DNA of 64,000 bases. It comes from Methylorubrum suomiense. Lineage in GTDB: Bacteria; Pseudomonadota; Alphaproteobacteria; Rhizobiales; Beijerinckiaceae. The stretch spans positions 62,001-126,000 of the forward strand of contig NZ_BPRE01000013.1 of assembly GCF_022179765.1 (NCBI RefSeq), written 5' to 3'. The position numbers and the translations under genes were made by a program. Positions 28,433-36,158 of the stretch are shown piece by piece. Under the pieces are notes generated by a model, which worked only from the letters and a program-made list of their open reading frames with translations, searched no databases and was not told where the DNA came from. Each line of letters opens with the position of its first letter. Positions within the stretch are counted from its first letter, which is position 1.

Positions 28433-28632
28433 GGCGCGTACCCCGCCAAAAATCTTGTTGCCCAGGCAAACGCGATTGATATGGCGAAAAACAGAACAAA
28501 AGTACGAATAAAGGCGTTAACATTTTCCGGCTTGAGCTTGCCCTCTGTGCTAATAAAGGAAATTACGGCAAGAGCGCCAAAGAAAATTGCAGCGCTGTAG
28601 CCTAAAACTTGGATGATGATTGTGCCTATCAT
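28429..28632 (-). CDS. Small membrane protein, 67 aa
   Basis: Two hydrophobic segments: residues 3-27 (IIIQVLGYSAAIFFGALAVI) and 43-62 (FVLFFAISIAFAWATRFLAG), joined by a short charged loop. It overlaps the DUF4326 start by 4 bases. Could be a superinfection-exclusion type inner-membrane protein, by location and topology only. Confidence 0.6.
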   Translation of the reverse strand: MIGTIIIQVLGYSAAIFFGALAVISFISTEGKLKPENVNAFIRTFVLFFAISIAFAWATRFLAGYAP

Positions 28633-28637
28633 TGACG

Positions 28638-28982
28638 TCACTCCGTAGGGTGAGCAATGGCGGATGATGGCCGCGTCGAATTCCAGATCGTCTCGTCGGG
28701 CGTGACGATCAGCCAGGAGTGCTGGCACAGGCGCTCGCGGAGCAGGTCGGCGAGTGCGCGGGCTTTGCCGAGGATGTCGGAGGGCTCGGCCGGGAAGCGC
28801 GGATAGTTCAGCAGCCCGACGCGGACGCCTGTCTCGGCGCCGCCCTTGTAGATGAACTCGGTCGGCTCCACGGTGACGCAGAGACCGGCCATGCAGAAGT
28901 CGCGGCATGCCTGTCGAGCCGTCGCGATGTCGCCCGCGATGTAGATGGTCGCGGTGAAAGTGGGGGCGCTGCGCTCGGTCAT
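28638..28982 (-). CDS. Phage hypothetical protein, 114 aa
   Basis: Starts MTERSAPTFTATIYIAGD with alternating strands and helices (ATARQACRDFCMAGLCVTV); the order suggests a small alpha/beta fold. It overlaps the PAPS-reductase-like gene by 4 bases. No function recognised. Confidence 0.55.
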   Translation of the reverse strand: MTERSAPTFTATIYIAGDIATARQACRDFCMAGLCVTVEPTEFIYKGGAETGVRVGLLNYPRFPAEPSDILGKARALADLLRERLCQHSWLIVTPDETIWNSTRPSSAIAHPTE

Positions 28983-29779
28983 TGCTCGCACCACATGCTG
29001 TCACAGATGGCTGCGGGCTCTTCTGGCGGTTCATAGGCGCCGCGCGGGCTGTTCGCCCACTTGATGACTTCGCGAATGCCCTTTGCACCCATGCAGCGGT
29101 GCGGCCGGTACATCGTCTTGCCGACCTCGGCCTCTAATGCTTCGATCGTGTCGATGTCGGCCTCGTCGAAGAGACGAAGGTCTGCTTTGTTCGAGTTGAT
29201 GCAGCGGCATTCACGCGAGCGATGCGGCAACACTTCAATGCCAGCGCGGGCGAGCAGGGCGTTGCGGCCGTCTTCCTTCATCTCCACGAATGGGGCGAGG
29301 ACGGCACGATCGCCGTGATTGCCGCTTTTCGGTGAGAAGCCCGGCCACTGCGCGCGCCCGTCGTTCGGGTTCTTGGCTTCCTCGTGTCGGACGCCAACAA
29401 GGCAGATGGCGCGCTTCTCGGCGTCGTGTTCGGCAAGCCAGCGCATGCCGGGCTCGATCTTGAGCCTCCAGGAGCACCATTGATAGCGTTGGGTCGGGAA
29501 GCCCTTTTTCTCGCGGGCGAGATCAGCGAACCCAATGGAGGTTGTGCGGTAGGTTGCGAAACCGAGGCTGCGCGCCCAGGCTTCCATCTTCTGGACGCGC
29601 TCGGCCCATGCCGCAGTCGCCCAGCCGGTGTCCGAGTAGACGACAGCGACGCCTTCAAGGCGCCACTCGTGCGCCCACTGGATCAAAGCACAGCTATCGT
29701 TGCCGTAGCTGGAAAAGATGACGAAACGGATTGTCGAGGATCGAGCATCCGCCGAGAGGGGTGCGAAAAGGTCGGTCAC
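28979..29779 (-). CDS. PP-loop ATPase, PAPS-reductase family
   Basis: 266 residues from GTG, with GGGAGGGG just upstream. The PP-loop reads FSSYGNDSCALIQW, a variant of SGGxDS that ends in NDS; a later C-terminal part has CRCINSNKADL and HRCMGAKGIREV, a Cys pattern like that of phage PAPS-reductase-like proteins. True sulfate reduction is unlikely in a phage; adenylate chemistry on nucleic acid (as in DndC/DpdA-associated or tRNA thiolation enzymes) is a better guess. The GTG was chosen because it overlaps the upstream stop by 4 bases. Confidence 0.7.
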   Translation of the reverse strand: MTDLFAPLSADARSSTIRFVIFSSYGNDSCALIQWAHEWRLEGVAVVYSDTGWATAAWAERVQKMEAWARSLGFATYRTTSIGFADLAREKKGFPTQRYQWCSWRLKIEPGMRWLAEHDAEKRAICLVGVRHEEAKNPNDGRAQWPGFSPKSGNHGDRAVLAPFVEMKEDGRNALLARAGIEVLPHRSRECRCINSNKADLRLFDEADIDTIEALEAEVGKTMYRPHRCMGAKGIREVIKWANSPRGAYEPPEEPAAICDSMWCEQ

Positions 29780-30225
29780 GCGCCCCTCCCAGCCCGTAGG
29801 CTCGCGTCGAGGGCATCTTGGCGGCGCTGCTCGGCGGCCAAAGCTTTGTTGAGGGCGATGACGCCGTCTGCCGAGAGGTGGTAGCCGATGCCCCAAGCTG
29901 TCTCGATCACGGACGTGAGGCCGACGCGTCGGAGCTTGGTCCGGATGCGAGAGACGCTGACGCTCAGAATTTGCAAGTCGGGCAGGTCGTCTTCCCGGTT
30001 GGTCGAGGCAATGACAGCGCTTTCACGCGTCACGATCCGGGTTTTTGCGGCATACAAGGCGCACAATATTCGGCTTTCGCTCTGGGTCAGCCGCCACGTG
30101 CGCGGGAACTGGATTGACGGCTCCAACTGCTCTCGGAGCTGCCGCACTTCCTCGCGGAGGGTTTCGTTCTCTTCGACGAGCCGTGCGAGGTGTCGAGCCG
30201 TTGCGTCGAGGCGATGCATATTCAT
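29776..30225 (-). CDS. OmpR/CtrA-type winged-helix protein
   Basis: 149 residues. A short coiled coil (residues 12-33, ARLVEENETLREEVRQLREQ) is followed by a C-terminal winged helix of the OmpR/PhoB kind: LTQSESRILCALYA, then VSRIRTKLRRVGLTSVIETA and GIGYHL, matching the recognition helix and wing. It lacks a receiver domain, so it cannot be phosphorylated in the usual way. In alphaproteobacteria this fold belongs to CtrA, a cell-cycle regulator. Overlaps the PP-loop gene and the DnaA-like gene by 4 bases. Confidence 0.78.
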   Translation of the reverse strand: MNMHRLDATARHLARLVEENETLREEVRQLREQLEPSIQFPRTWRLTQSESRILCALYAAKTRIVTRESAVIASTNREDDLPDLQILSVSVSRIRTKLRRVGLTSVIETAWGIGYHLSADGVIALNKALAAEQRRQDALDASLRAGRGA

Positions 30226-30707
30226 TGGACAGCCTCCATGTTCGCGTTGGCCGGCGGCTGCGGGACACCGTCGCGCTCAATTCTGCGCAGGGCGCACAGG
30301 ATCGACGTGTGATCGCGGGCGCCAAAGTTACGTCCAAGCCGCTTCACGCTCATGTCTGGATGAGCGAGACGCACCGCGTGGATGGCGGCCAGTCGGGCGC
30401 GCATGATGGGCGCTGCGCGGCTGTGGCCTGTGATGTCGCGGAGCGTGACGCCGAACTGCCGACCAATGTCAGTCATGATCCTACGGGGGTCACGAGCCCG
30501 GACTTCTTCCGGCGTGATCATCACGGCGAGTTCGCGGACCCTATCGGCAACCGCAGCGCGGCGGGCTTGAAGTTCAGCGGCCTCAGAATTTTGCCGGCTG
30601 TTGTTGAGCCGGGACGCTGCGGCGGCTTGTCGAGATGCGATCCCCTTCAGCCGCTGAACGGCCTCCTGCTCTGAAGCGGGATCGGTAACTGAGACGTAAT
30701 CCGACAT
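30222..30707 (-). CDS. DnaA domain IV-like DNA-binding protein
   Basis: 161 residues. The C-terminal half is the DnaA-box-binding domain: DIGRQFGVTLRDITGHSRAA aligns with its first helices and GARDHTSILCALRRIER with the signature RDHTTVLHA region. The ATPase domains of DnaA are absent; the N-terminal half is a helix of Ala/Arg. It could bind host or phage DnaA boxes and compete with or recruit DnaA. Overlaps the winged-helix gene by 4 bases, so the two are coupled. Confidence 0.78.
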   Translation of the reverse strand: MSDYVSVTDPASEQEAVQRLKGIASRQAAAASRLNNSRQNSEAAELQARRAAVADRVRELAVMITPEEVRARDPRRIMTDIGRQFGVTLRDITGHSRAAPIMRARLAAIHAVRLAHPDMSVKRLGRNFGARDHTSILCALRRIERDGVPQPPANANMEAVQ

Positions 30708-30709
30708 AA

Positions 30710-31114
30710 TCAGGCGCCTCCGTACAGAGAGCGGCGAGGGGGAAGGGTTTTCGAAAGGGGGGCCGTCGCAGGCTTCCGCTTGTCCTTGGGAGGAGCGAAG
30801 CCGGCGCTTTTGATTTTGGAGCGATGCGGGATACCGAGGTGGTCCGCCTTGTCCTGGCGCGCGGCGGCAGCCCTACGGTGGTCTTCGCGGTCCTTCGCAG
30901 GCTTGCACGCGTAGTGGGCCGGACCGCAGTTGTCGTCCGTGTCCTTGCCGCCGAGTTCGAGCGCCACGACGTGTTCGATGAACCAAGTAGACTTGGCCCC
31001 ATCGATAGGCAGATCACACAGGACGCAGATGCCCTTGTGCTGCTCCCAGATGCGCAGGATGCGCCCTCGCGACATGGACTTGCGCTTGGAGGTGCCGACG
31101 TCTTGGAAGGGCAT
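30710..31114 (-). CDS. HNH endonuclease, 134 aa
   Basis: The HNH core is clear: ICVLCDLPI, FIEHVVALELGGKDTDDNCGPAHYACKPAK. The zinc-binding Cys pairs and catalytic His are all present. Could be a free homing nuclease or a packaging-linked nuclease; it is far from the terminase genes, so the former is likelier. Next gene begins directly at its stop. Confidence 0.82.
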   Translation of the reverse strand: MPFQDVGTSKRKSMSRGRILRIWEQHKGICVLCDLPIDGAKSTWFIEHVVALELGGKDTDDNCGPAHYACKPAKDREDHRRAAAARQDKADHLGIPHRSKIKSAGFAPPKDKRKPATAPLSKTLPPRRSLYGGA

Positions 31115-31564
31115 CTAGGCAGCCCTCCGCGCGCTCGCGGCAGCAGCCTCGGCAACCTCACGGCCGAGCGCTTCCACGTCGGTTCCTAGATGCTCAGACA
31201 GGACGCGGATCGCCTTCGCGTACCAAGCCTCGAACCTATCCTGGCTCATGGCGGCGAAGCTGATGCTGGCCGGAACGGGGTACGGCATGCCGGTGAGAGC
31301 CGAGACGCGCGTCTCAAACAGGCCGGTCGCGAGCTTCAGATCTTCCAGCAAGACGGTGCTGTCAGCCCACCGATCAGTCTGCTCAAGGACGACGCTGAAG
31401 AGGGCGAACAGCTTCCGATGATGCGCAGGATTGCGAGGCCGGCGCACCGTCAGCATCACCGTCGAGCCGACGGCAACTTTGTTCATGGCATCCTCGGCCA
31501 TGATGTCGGCCGGCACGAAGCCCTGAGCGCGGCGAATGAAGAGGCGTCCTTCGAGGTCGCTCAT
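31115..31564 (-). CDS. DUF1367-like phage protein
   Basis: 149 residues. RRPRNPAHHRKLFALFSVVLEQTD is the conserved part of DUF1367, often found in phage recombination/nin-like regions. The frame opens 15 bases earlier, but the ATG at 31564 overlaps the upstream stop by 4 bases as elsewhere in the operon. Function unknown. Confidence 0.7.
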   Translation of the reverse strand: MSDLEGRLFIRRAQGFVPADIMAEDAMNKVAVGSTVMLTVRRPRNPAHHRKLFALFSVVLEQTDRWADSTVLLEDLKLATGLFETRVSALTGMPYPVPASISFAAMSQDRFEAWYAKAIRVLSEHLGTDVEALGREVAEAAAASARRAA

Positions 31565-32190
31565 TGAACGTGCCTCCAAGTCTTGCCGGCGCGCGCCATC
31601 TGCACGGCGCCAGCCGTCACACCGAGGCGCTTAGCCAGTTCGGCATTCGATGCGTCGCTGGAGCGAATGAGCCTCACGCCGTCGTCCGTCAGTTTTGACG
31701 TGCGGCGTCGTTCGCCTAGCGCGAGCCTTCCACGGCGACGGGCATCGTCGAAGTTTTGGGCAGGTGTGCCGGGATAGAGATGGTCGGGCCGGACGCAAGA
31801 GGGGTTGTCGCAGCGGTGACAGCCATAGGCTCCGACTGGGACAGGCCTGCCGTCCAGTTCAAGCGCGACGACGTGCGCGCGGTGCGGCTTGCCGGCATAA
31901 GAGAAGATGCCGTAGCCGTCCTTGTCCCTGGCGCCCGTCCACTCCCAGCACCCGTCCGTGCGCTCAAACCAGCGGGCGAAAACGGTCGCCATCGGTTCGC
32001 GATCAGCAGCCGCCTTAGCCGAGTGATGCAGCCCGTAGCACTGACGAGAGCAAAACCGAGCCCGTCCCCAGTGAGCCCATGTGCAGCGCTTGTCCCGATG
32101 AAATGCCTTGCCGCAATGCTCGCAGGCCTTGCTCTCGGTCGGCGACAGGAACGCGGCCTTCAGAGTCGGGGGGATGTACCGAGCGCTCAT
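31561..32190 (-). CDS. HNH homing-type endonuclease with zinc finger
   Basis: 209 residues. An N-terminal zinc-binding part (CEHCGKAFHR, FCSRQCYGLHH) is followed by an HNH motif of the HNH_3 kind (AHVVALELDGRPVP, then CHRCDNPSCVRPDHLYPGTP) and a C-terminal HTH (NAELAKRLGVTAGAVQMARAG). This layout is typical of mobile homing nucleases. It is the third HNH-type gene in this operon. Confidence 0.82.
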   Translation of the reverse strand: MSARYIPPTLKAAFLSPTESKACEHCGKAFHRDKRCTWAHWGRARFCSRQCYGLHHSAKAAADREPMATVFARWFERTDGCWEWTGARDKDGYGIFSYAGKPHRAHVVALELDGRPVPVGAYGCHRCDNPSCVRPDHLYPGTPAQNFDDARRRGRLALGERRRTSKLTDDGVRLIRSSDASNAELAKRLGVTAGAVQMARAGKTWRHVQ

Positions 32191-32927
32191 GCTCGCGCCC
32201 CTTCACGGTGACCGGCCGAATGGTTGTTGCCGTTCATGCGGGCGTTTGCCGGGGAGACAGCGCCTGACTGCTGACCCCTCTTTGCGGGTGGCCAGCCAAG
32301 GGCGCGAAGGCGGGCTTTCGCGTAGTCCCGCACCTCTTCCCGGATACCGTGAGGCAGCTTGTTGAGCGTGCCTTGGGTCCGCTCGTCGAGCATGAAGTCG
32401 GTGACGGCGTTGATCGTCGTCGCCTCGTCGATGCCCTGCTTGAGCACGGCTTCAGCGTCCCGATCATCGTCGGAAGCGTCGTCAGGCTCTTCGGCAGGCT
32501 TTGCCGACGCGGGCTGACCTTGGCGAAACTCGTCGGCCTCTTCTTCCGAGTAGACGAGCCCGTGCAACTCGATCAGCTTAAGGATCACCCGATCCTTCGC
32601 CCGCTTCTCGGCCATGGCGTAGACGTAGGCCGCCTGCCGGCCCGAGACGCGGTAATTCACATTGATGACCGCCTCGCCGATCGACCACTCGGCGCGTTCC
32701 TCGCCCGCTTTCTCTCCAGGCATGCGGCCGGTGACGAGGATTACCGCCTCGTCGCGCTCCGAACGGATGATGATGGGAGCGTCGAACCGGATGCGCGAGT
32801 GGGTAGCGATCCGTTCCAGCGTCTTGTGATAGATCACGGCGGTGCCCTGCACGCGCCAGACGTTGCCTGCGAAGGGCTCGCCGTAGCGCACGAGGACGTC
32901 GGCGATTTGCTTGTCGGCGGTCCTCAT
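32187..32927 (-). CDS. Phage protein, possible recombination or annealing factor
   Basis: 246 residues. The central ANVNYRVSGRQAAYVYAMAEKRAKDRVILKLIELHG-like stretch (start VNYRVSGRQAAYVYAMAEKR) is reminiscent of single-strand annealing proteins that share an AEKRAKDR-type core. The C-terminus is acidic and low-complexity. The neighbour at 32924 is a helical protein of similar size often seen beside phage recombinases. The assignment is weak. Confidence 0.45.
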   Translation of the reverse strand: MRTADKQIADVLVRYGEPFAGNVWRVQGTAVIYHKTLERIATHSRIRFDAPIIIRSERDEAVILVTGRMPGEKAGEERAEWSIGEAVINVNYRVSGRQAAYVYAMAEKRAKDRVILKLIELHGLVYSEEEADEFRQGQPASAKPAEEPDDASDDDRDAEAVLKQGIDEATTINAVTDFMLDERTQGTLNKLPHGIREEVRDYAKARLRALGWPPAKRGQQSGAVSPANARMNGNNHSAGHREGARA

Positions 32928-33652
32928 CTGGCGACAGGCTCCTCGTGATAGACGACACCGGGAAGGCCGCGCGTCTTCTGCGTGGACAGGGTTTCGGCGA
33001 TGGTCTGGAGAGCACCGCGCAACGCATCAGGGCGGTTCTCGCGCACCCACCGAAGGAAGGCAGGGAAGTCCGTCACTTCGGCTCGCACGACCATACGCAG
33101 ACCGGTTGCTACCGGTTTGCCGGCTCGACGGGCGGCGGTCTCGGCTTTCTTGGCCTGACGAGCCAAGACCTCAGCCTCTTCGCGGCCCTCAAGATCGTCG
33201 GAGCGCGTGACCTGAAAGGCGAGAGCAGCTTGGCGAGCGGCTTCCTCGGCAGCCTTGCGAGCGGCCTCGGCAGCGGCACGTCGCTCTTCCTCCTGACGCA
33301 CACGCCAGGGCGTCAGAGCGGCTTGGCAGACCTCGCGGGCGAGGATGGCCTTGCCCTTGCCGGAGCCCTTCGTGTCGCCGATGAGCTTGTTGTAGCGAGC
33401 CTGGATCTCGGCCTTGCCGTCATCGAACGGCTTGGCCTCGGCCTTTCGACGGGTCTCGGCGGTGCGGATCGCCTCTCCGATCATATCAAGCAGGCGACCG
33501 ATGGCGTCGGCATCGTCCTGAGACTGGACGCCCTTGCCGTCGAGCCAGTTGGAGGCTTCAAGGTGCAGACCGTCGATCTCATCGCGCGAGAGATCGAAGT
33601 CCGAGACGTTGCTGTTGTGGCCGATACCGGCCAAGGCGGGAGAGGCGGCCAT
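32924..33652 (-). CDS. Helical phage protein, 242 aa
   Basis: Mostly charged helix: the middle (RQEEERRAAAEAARKAAEEA) is a long coiled coil. The N-terminal LAGIGHNSN and the last 40 residues (FPAFLRWVRENRPDALRGAL) are ordered. Similar proteins sit near phage recombination genes. It overlaps the following gene by 4 bases. No function is claimed. Confidence 0.6.
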   Translation of the reverse strand: MAASPALAGIGHNSNVSDFDLSRDEIDGLHLEASNWLDGKGVQSQDDADAIGRLLDMIGEAIRTAETRRKAEAKPFDDGKAEIQARYNKLIGDTKGSGKGKAILAREVCQAALTPWRVRQEEERRAAAEAARKAAEEAARQAALAFQVTRSDDLEGREEAEVLARQAKKAETAARRAGKPVATGLRMVVRAEVTDFPAFLRWVRENRPDALRGALQTIAETLSTQKTRGLPGVVYHEEPVAR

Positions 33653-33919
33653 CTAAGCGGCCTCCTGCTCAACGACAGGACGCGAGCGCGCCTGTTCTGT
33701 TGTAGCCTCGACCGCGCTGAGAAGCCCAGCAATGGCCACAAGCTCGCGGCCCAGATCGGTCGCCAACAGCGCGTGATGAATGCCGCAGGCACCGTCGTGA
33801 GCCCCTGATAGGATGCGTTCGGCTATGTTGCGCATGTCCGCTGAGAGACTGGCGACGACGAACAAGGCGTCGTTGGTCTCGCCGTAGGAAGCGCAGGGAT
33901 CGGGATGGCGCGTAGTCAT
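33653..33919 (-). CDS. Phage hypothetical protein, 88 aa
   Basis: Starts MTTRHPDPCASYGETNDAL; mostly helical with no motif. Its stop directly abuts the next start (33652) and it overlaps the upstream gene by 4 bases. Confidence 0.55.
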   Translation of the reverse strand: MTTRHPDPCASYGETNDALFVVASLSADMRNIAERILSGAHDGACGIHHALLATDLGRELVAIAGLLSAVEATTEQARSRPVVEQEAA

Positions 33920-34263
33920 GCGACGAAGCTCCCGACTGCCGGCGTGCCGGTGCGGATGGGGGCGGGGCGGCCTTCGATCCGCTCAAGGGCGGTGGTCATG
34001 GCCAAGCGCATGTCGGCAGCGTCGCCGACACAGAGTTGCCGACCGTCAGAGGACTGGACACCGAGGGCGGCGTAGATCGCCCGGTCCATGTCTTGGCGAG
34101 CGTGATCGCAGCGAGCGATGGCGCAGTCGATAGTCTCGCGGGAGACGTAGTTCTTAGCCGCTAGGCTCGTGACGAGACCAATCAGGTTGGCGTCGGCAGA
34201 GGCGACGTGCTGGCGTGCCCGAGAGAGCGGGGCGCGGATGGTTTCGAGGCATGCGGAGGCCAT
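33916..34263 (-). CDS. Phage hypothetical protein, 115 aa
   Basis: From the ATG at 34263. Helical, ending TPAVGSFVA; contains ARQHVASADANLIGLVTSL. No domain recognised. Overlaps the 88-residue gene by 4 bases. Confidence 0.55.
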   Translation of the reverse strand: MASACLETIRAPLSRARQHVASADANLIGLVTSLAAKNYVSRETIDCAIARCDHARQDMDRAIYAALGVQSSDGRQLCVGDAADMRLAMTTALERIEGRPAPIRTGTPAVGSFVA

Positions 34264-34267
34264 GGCA

Positions 34268-34618
34268 CTAGCCCTTAATCGCGTTGTTTTCGGCAAAGAT
34301 GCGCTTGACCTGCGGGCCTAGTTTGCGGCGGCCGTCTTCCGACAGATCAGACCAATCAAGGTCAGCGATCTGCTCCATCGCTTCCGCTGCGTCATCCTCG
34401 TCCCTGAAGACGCCGGCAGACGAGCACTGAAAACCTGTGCCGAGATGGGTGATGACCCAGACACCAAAATAGTCTCTGCGTCCGAGATGGCAGGCAAAGT
34501 CGCCAAGGCGCCACGCCTTGATTTTAAGCGGGCCATCAAAACACTTAATGGTAATCTCTTCGCGCTTGCAGCGCAGCAGGGCGGGCTTGGAGGCCAGAAG
34601 AGTATCAGCGGACGCCAT
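34268..34618 (-). CDS. Phage hypothetical protein, 116 aa
   Basis: A compact fold is suggested by ITIKCFDGPLKIKAWRLGDF and FGVWVITHLGTGFQC. The start overlaps the end of the small membrane gene at 34605-34772 by 14 bases in another frame. Function unknown. Confidence 0.55.
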   Translation of the reverse strand: MASADTLLASKPALLRCKREEITIKCFDGPLKIKAWRLGDFACHLGRRDYFGVWVITHLGTGFQCSSAGVFRDEDDAAEAMEQIADLDWSDLSEDGRRKLGPQVKRIFAENNAIKG

Positions 34619-34772
34619 GGTAGAAGGCTCCTAAGTAAAACAGGGCGTAGATCAGCCAAACCGGCACGGTGATGCCCATGCCAAGGGCGACGAGGCTGAC
34701 GAGCAAAGCCGTCAGGTTGATCGGCTGCGGCTCAGAGGGCCGACGCAGCGGGATGTGCGGGACAGTCGTCAC
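34605..34772 (-). CDS. Small membrane protein, 55 aa
   Basis: Starts at GTG with GGAG seven bases upstream. A single membrane span covers residues 20-48 (LTALLVSLVALGMGITVPVW). It overlaps the preceding small membrane gene by 41 bases in another frame and the next gene by 14. Too short to stand out by length alone; I support it by the ribosome binding site and hydrophobic segment. Confidence 0.5.
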   Translation of the reverse strand: MTTVPHIPLRRPSEPQPINLTALLVSLVALGMGITVPVWLIYALFYLGAFYHGVR

Positions 34773-34920
34773 GGCTCAGCTCCATGTCGGTAGGGAAGGG
34801 GAATTGCTCTTCCTCGGCGCGGAACTGAGCGGCGCGGAGGCTGACGAGCAGCAGGCCAGAGGCGGCGATGAGGAAGATGATCGCGGCCAGGAGGGCGAAG
34901 GCGGGGCCGAGGTCAGGCAT
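34732..34920 (-). CDS. Small membrane protein, 62 aa
   Basis: From the ATG at 34920. Residues 4-28 form a membrane segment (FALLAAIIFLIAASGLLLVS) followed by a charged tail. Overlaps the 55-residue membrane gene by 41 bases. The pair recalls spanin-like overlapping genes but it is in the early operon, so that role is doubtful. Confidence 0.5.
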   Translation of the reverse strand: MPDLGPAFALLAAIIFLIAASGLLLVSLRAAQFRAEEEQFPFPTDMELSRDDCPAHPAASAL

Positions 34921-35338
34921 CGCGTGCCACAGCCGTGCCAATGACAATCGTGTCGGGATGCAGGCCCGGATCAGGCCGCCGGCCAAGTGCCTTGCGGATG
35001 GCGCCTGACGTCGCTTGCTGACTGAAGAAAAGCCGCTCAGCCCAATCGCCGTCGTGGCAGTTGAAGCCTGTCATTGCTGCCTCGGAGATGAGGCGGTTCA
35101 CGGCGATGAGAGCTTCCAGCATCTCTGGTGAAGCGGCGATCAGTCGAGCGTTCGGCTCTGCCATCTCAGCCATGAAGCTGACCGGCTCGCGGAGCTTGTG
35201 CGCTGACCAGACCGAATGAGGCTCAGACAGCACGTAGCAGTCACAAATCGTGCTGCCGTAATCGCTGGTGACGTAGGGACCGTGCTGCTTGTTGCCGGGC
35301 ACGTAGTCCCAAGGTCCAGGAGTATGCGAGGCGGCCAT
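34913..35338 (-). CDS. Phage protein with HTPGPW motif, 141 aa
   Basis: The start is the ATG that overlaps the upstream stop as TGATG. The N-terminus HTPGPWDYVP is a recurring motif of small phage proteins of unknown function, and NARLIAASPEMLEALIA is equally typical of them. Part of the leftward operon. Confidence 0.65.
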   Translation of the reverse strand: MAASHTPGPWDYVPGNKQHGPYVTSDYGSTICDCYVLSEPHSVWSAHKLREPVSFMAEMAEPNARLIAASPEMLEALIAVNRLISEAAMTGFNCHDGDWAERLFFSQQATSGAIRKALGRRPDPGLHPDTIVIGTAVARDA

Positions 35339-35538
35339 CACGCGGCCTCCGCAACTTGATCGGCGTCGAAGTCGTCCTGCGCGGCGTCGTCAGCCTGCGC
35401 GGCGGCCGTCAGATCGAGGACGTGATCGCGGGCATCGCCCAGCGTCTCGATGTCGGCGTAAATGAGATCGCCATCAGCCGAGTAGACGGCATAGAGGCCG
35501 TCAAGCTGCTGCTGGGGAAAGTAGAGGGGGACGGACAT
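35338..35538 (-). CDS. Acidic phage protein, 66 aa, first of leftward operon
   Basis: MSVPLYFPQQQLDGLYAVY then a strongly acidic tail (QADDAAQDDFDADQVAEAA). It is the first gene after the leftward promoter and its operators. Function unknown. Confidence 0.6.
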   Translation of the reverse strand: MSVPLYFPQQQLDGLYAVYSADGDLIYADIETLGDARDHVLDLTAAAQADDAAQDDFDADQVAEAA

Positions 35539-35571
35539 CGAGGCGGCTCCATCGCGACCGGCGATGGGTTA

Positions 35572-35600
35572 TGTCTACCCCGCGTAGAAACTCCCGTCAA
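35572..35600 (-). promoter_or_regulatory. Leftward early promoter with operator OL1
   Basis: On the minus strand TTGACG (35600-35595), a 17-base spacer and TAGACA (35577-35572). The spacer contains operator TGTCTAC-N5-GTAGAAA at 35572-35590, so a bound repressor would block the -10 and spacer. The first gene starts about 30 bases downstream. Confidence 0.6.
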
Positions 35601-35604
35601 ACTG

Positions 35605-35623
35605 TTTCTGCCGCGAGTAGACA
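35605..35623. promoter_or_regulatory. Operator OL2
   Basis: TTTCTGC-N5-GTAGACA, matching the 19-bp operator with two mismatches and lying just upstream of the leftward -35 box. Confidence 0.55.
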
Positions 35624-36158
35624 AAATTTGCGTCGCGACGAAAAGGACCCTACAAAAGGATGCCCCGGCAGCTCGCAAAAGCTCCGGGGCGCAAACGGGT
35701 GACAGGTTTGGCGACCGATCCCGTCTGGATGGCCTCATTTATTGCACACTGTGCAAACTGTCCAGACCTTCCCGCCAAACCCATCGCCCACGGCGTGCGG
35801 ACGGCCAGTGCCGTGCGCTCAATCCGTCCGGCGGTTAGCGACGCTGGGGGCGGCTGGTGCGGGAAACCGCGGCTAGGAGGGTGTAGCTACCAGGATCGAC
35901 CGCACAGCTACGGGGCACCTGAAGGAAAGACGCCCGCGGTCTAAGCCCATCGGCTGAAAGAACTTTCTAGGATCGCGCGTCGATGGTGGTGCGATCTGAC
36001 GGTAAGCGGCAGCCGGCTCCGGCCGTCAGTCCCCCGTCCCAGGTCGTCGCCGTGTGGGTGTGCCGAGGGCCTTTGTGCCTTCACTCGGCCTCTCACGCGG
36101 GGCGACCTGTGGACAGATCACAACAACCTCTCAAACCATCAGGGGCAGAAGGAAGTGG

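Larger units (their letters stand above)
35539..36158. other. Control stretch between leftward operon and repressor
   Basis: 620 bases. The first 90 hold the leftward promoter and two operators (listed separately). The remaining part, about 35640-36158, shows no supported gene on either strand. It may hold the repressor transcript's 3' end. Confidence 0.5.

Noticed and set aside
34605..34920. Rz/Rz1-like spanin pair
   Set aside because: Overlapping small membrane genes fit superficially, but there is no lipoprotein signal and the location is the early operon, not the lysis module.
35660..35944. A 94-codon frame in the control region
   Set aside because: No ribosome binding site, no recognisable protein features; it overlaps the regulatory stretch.
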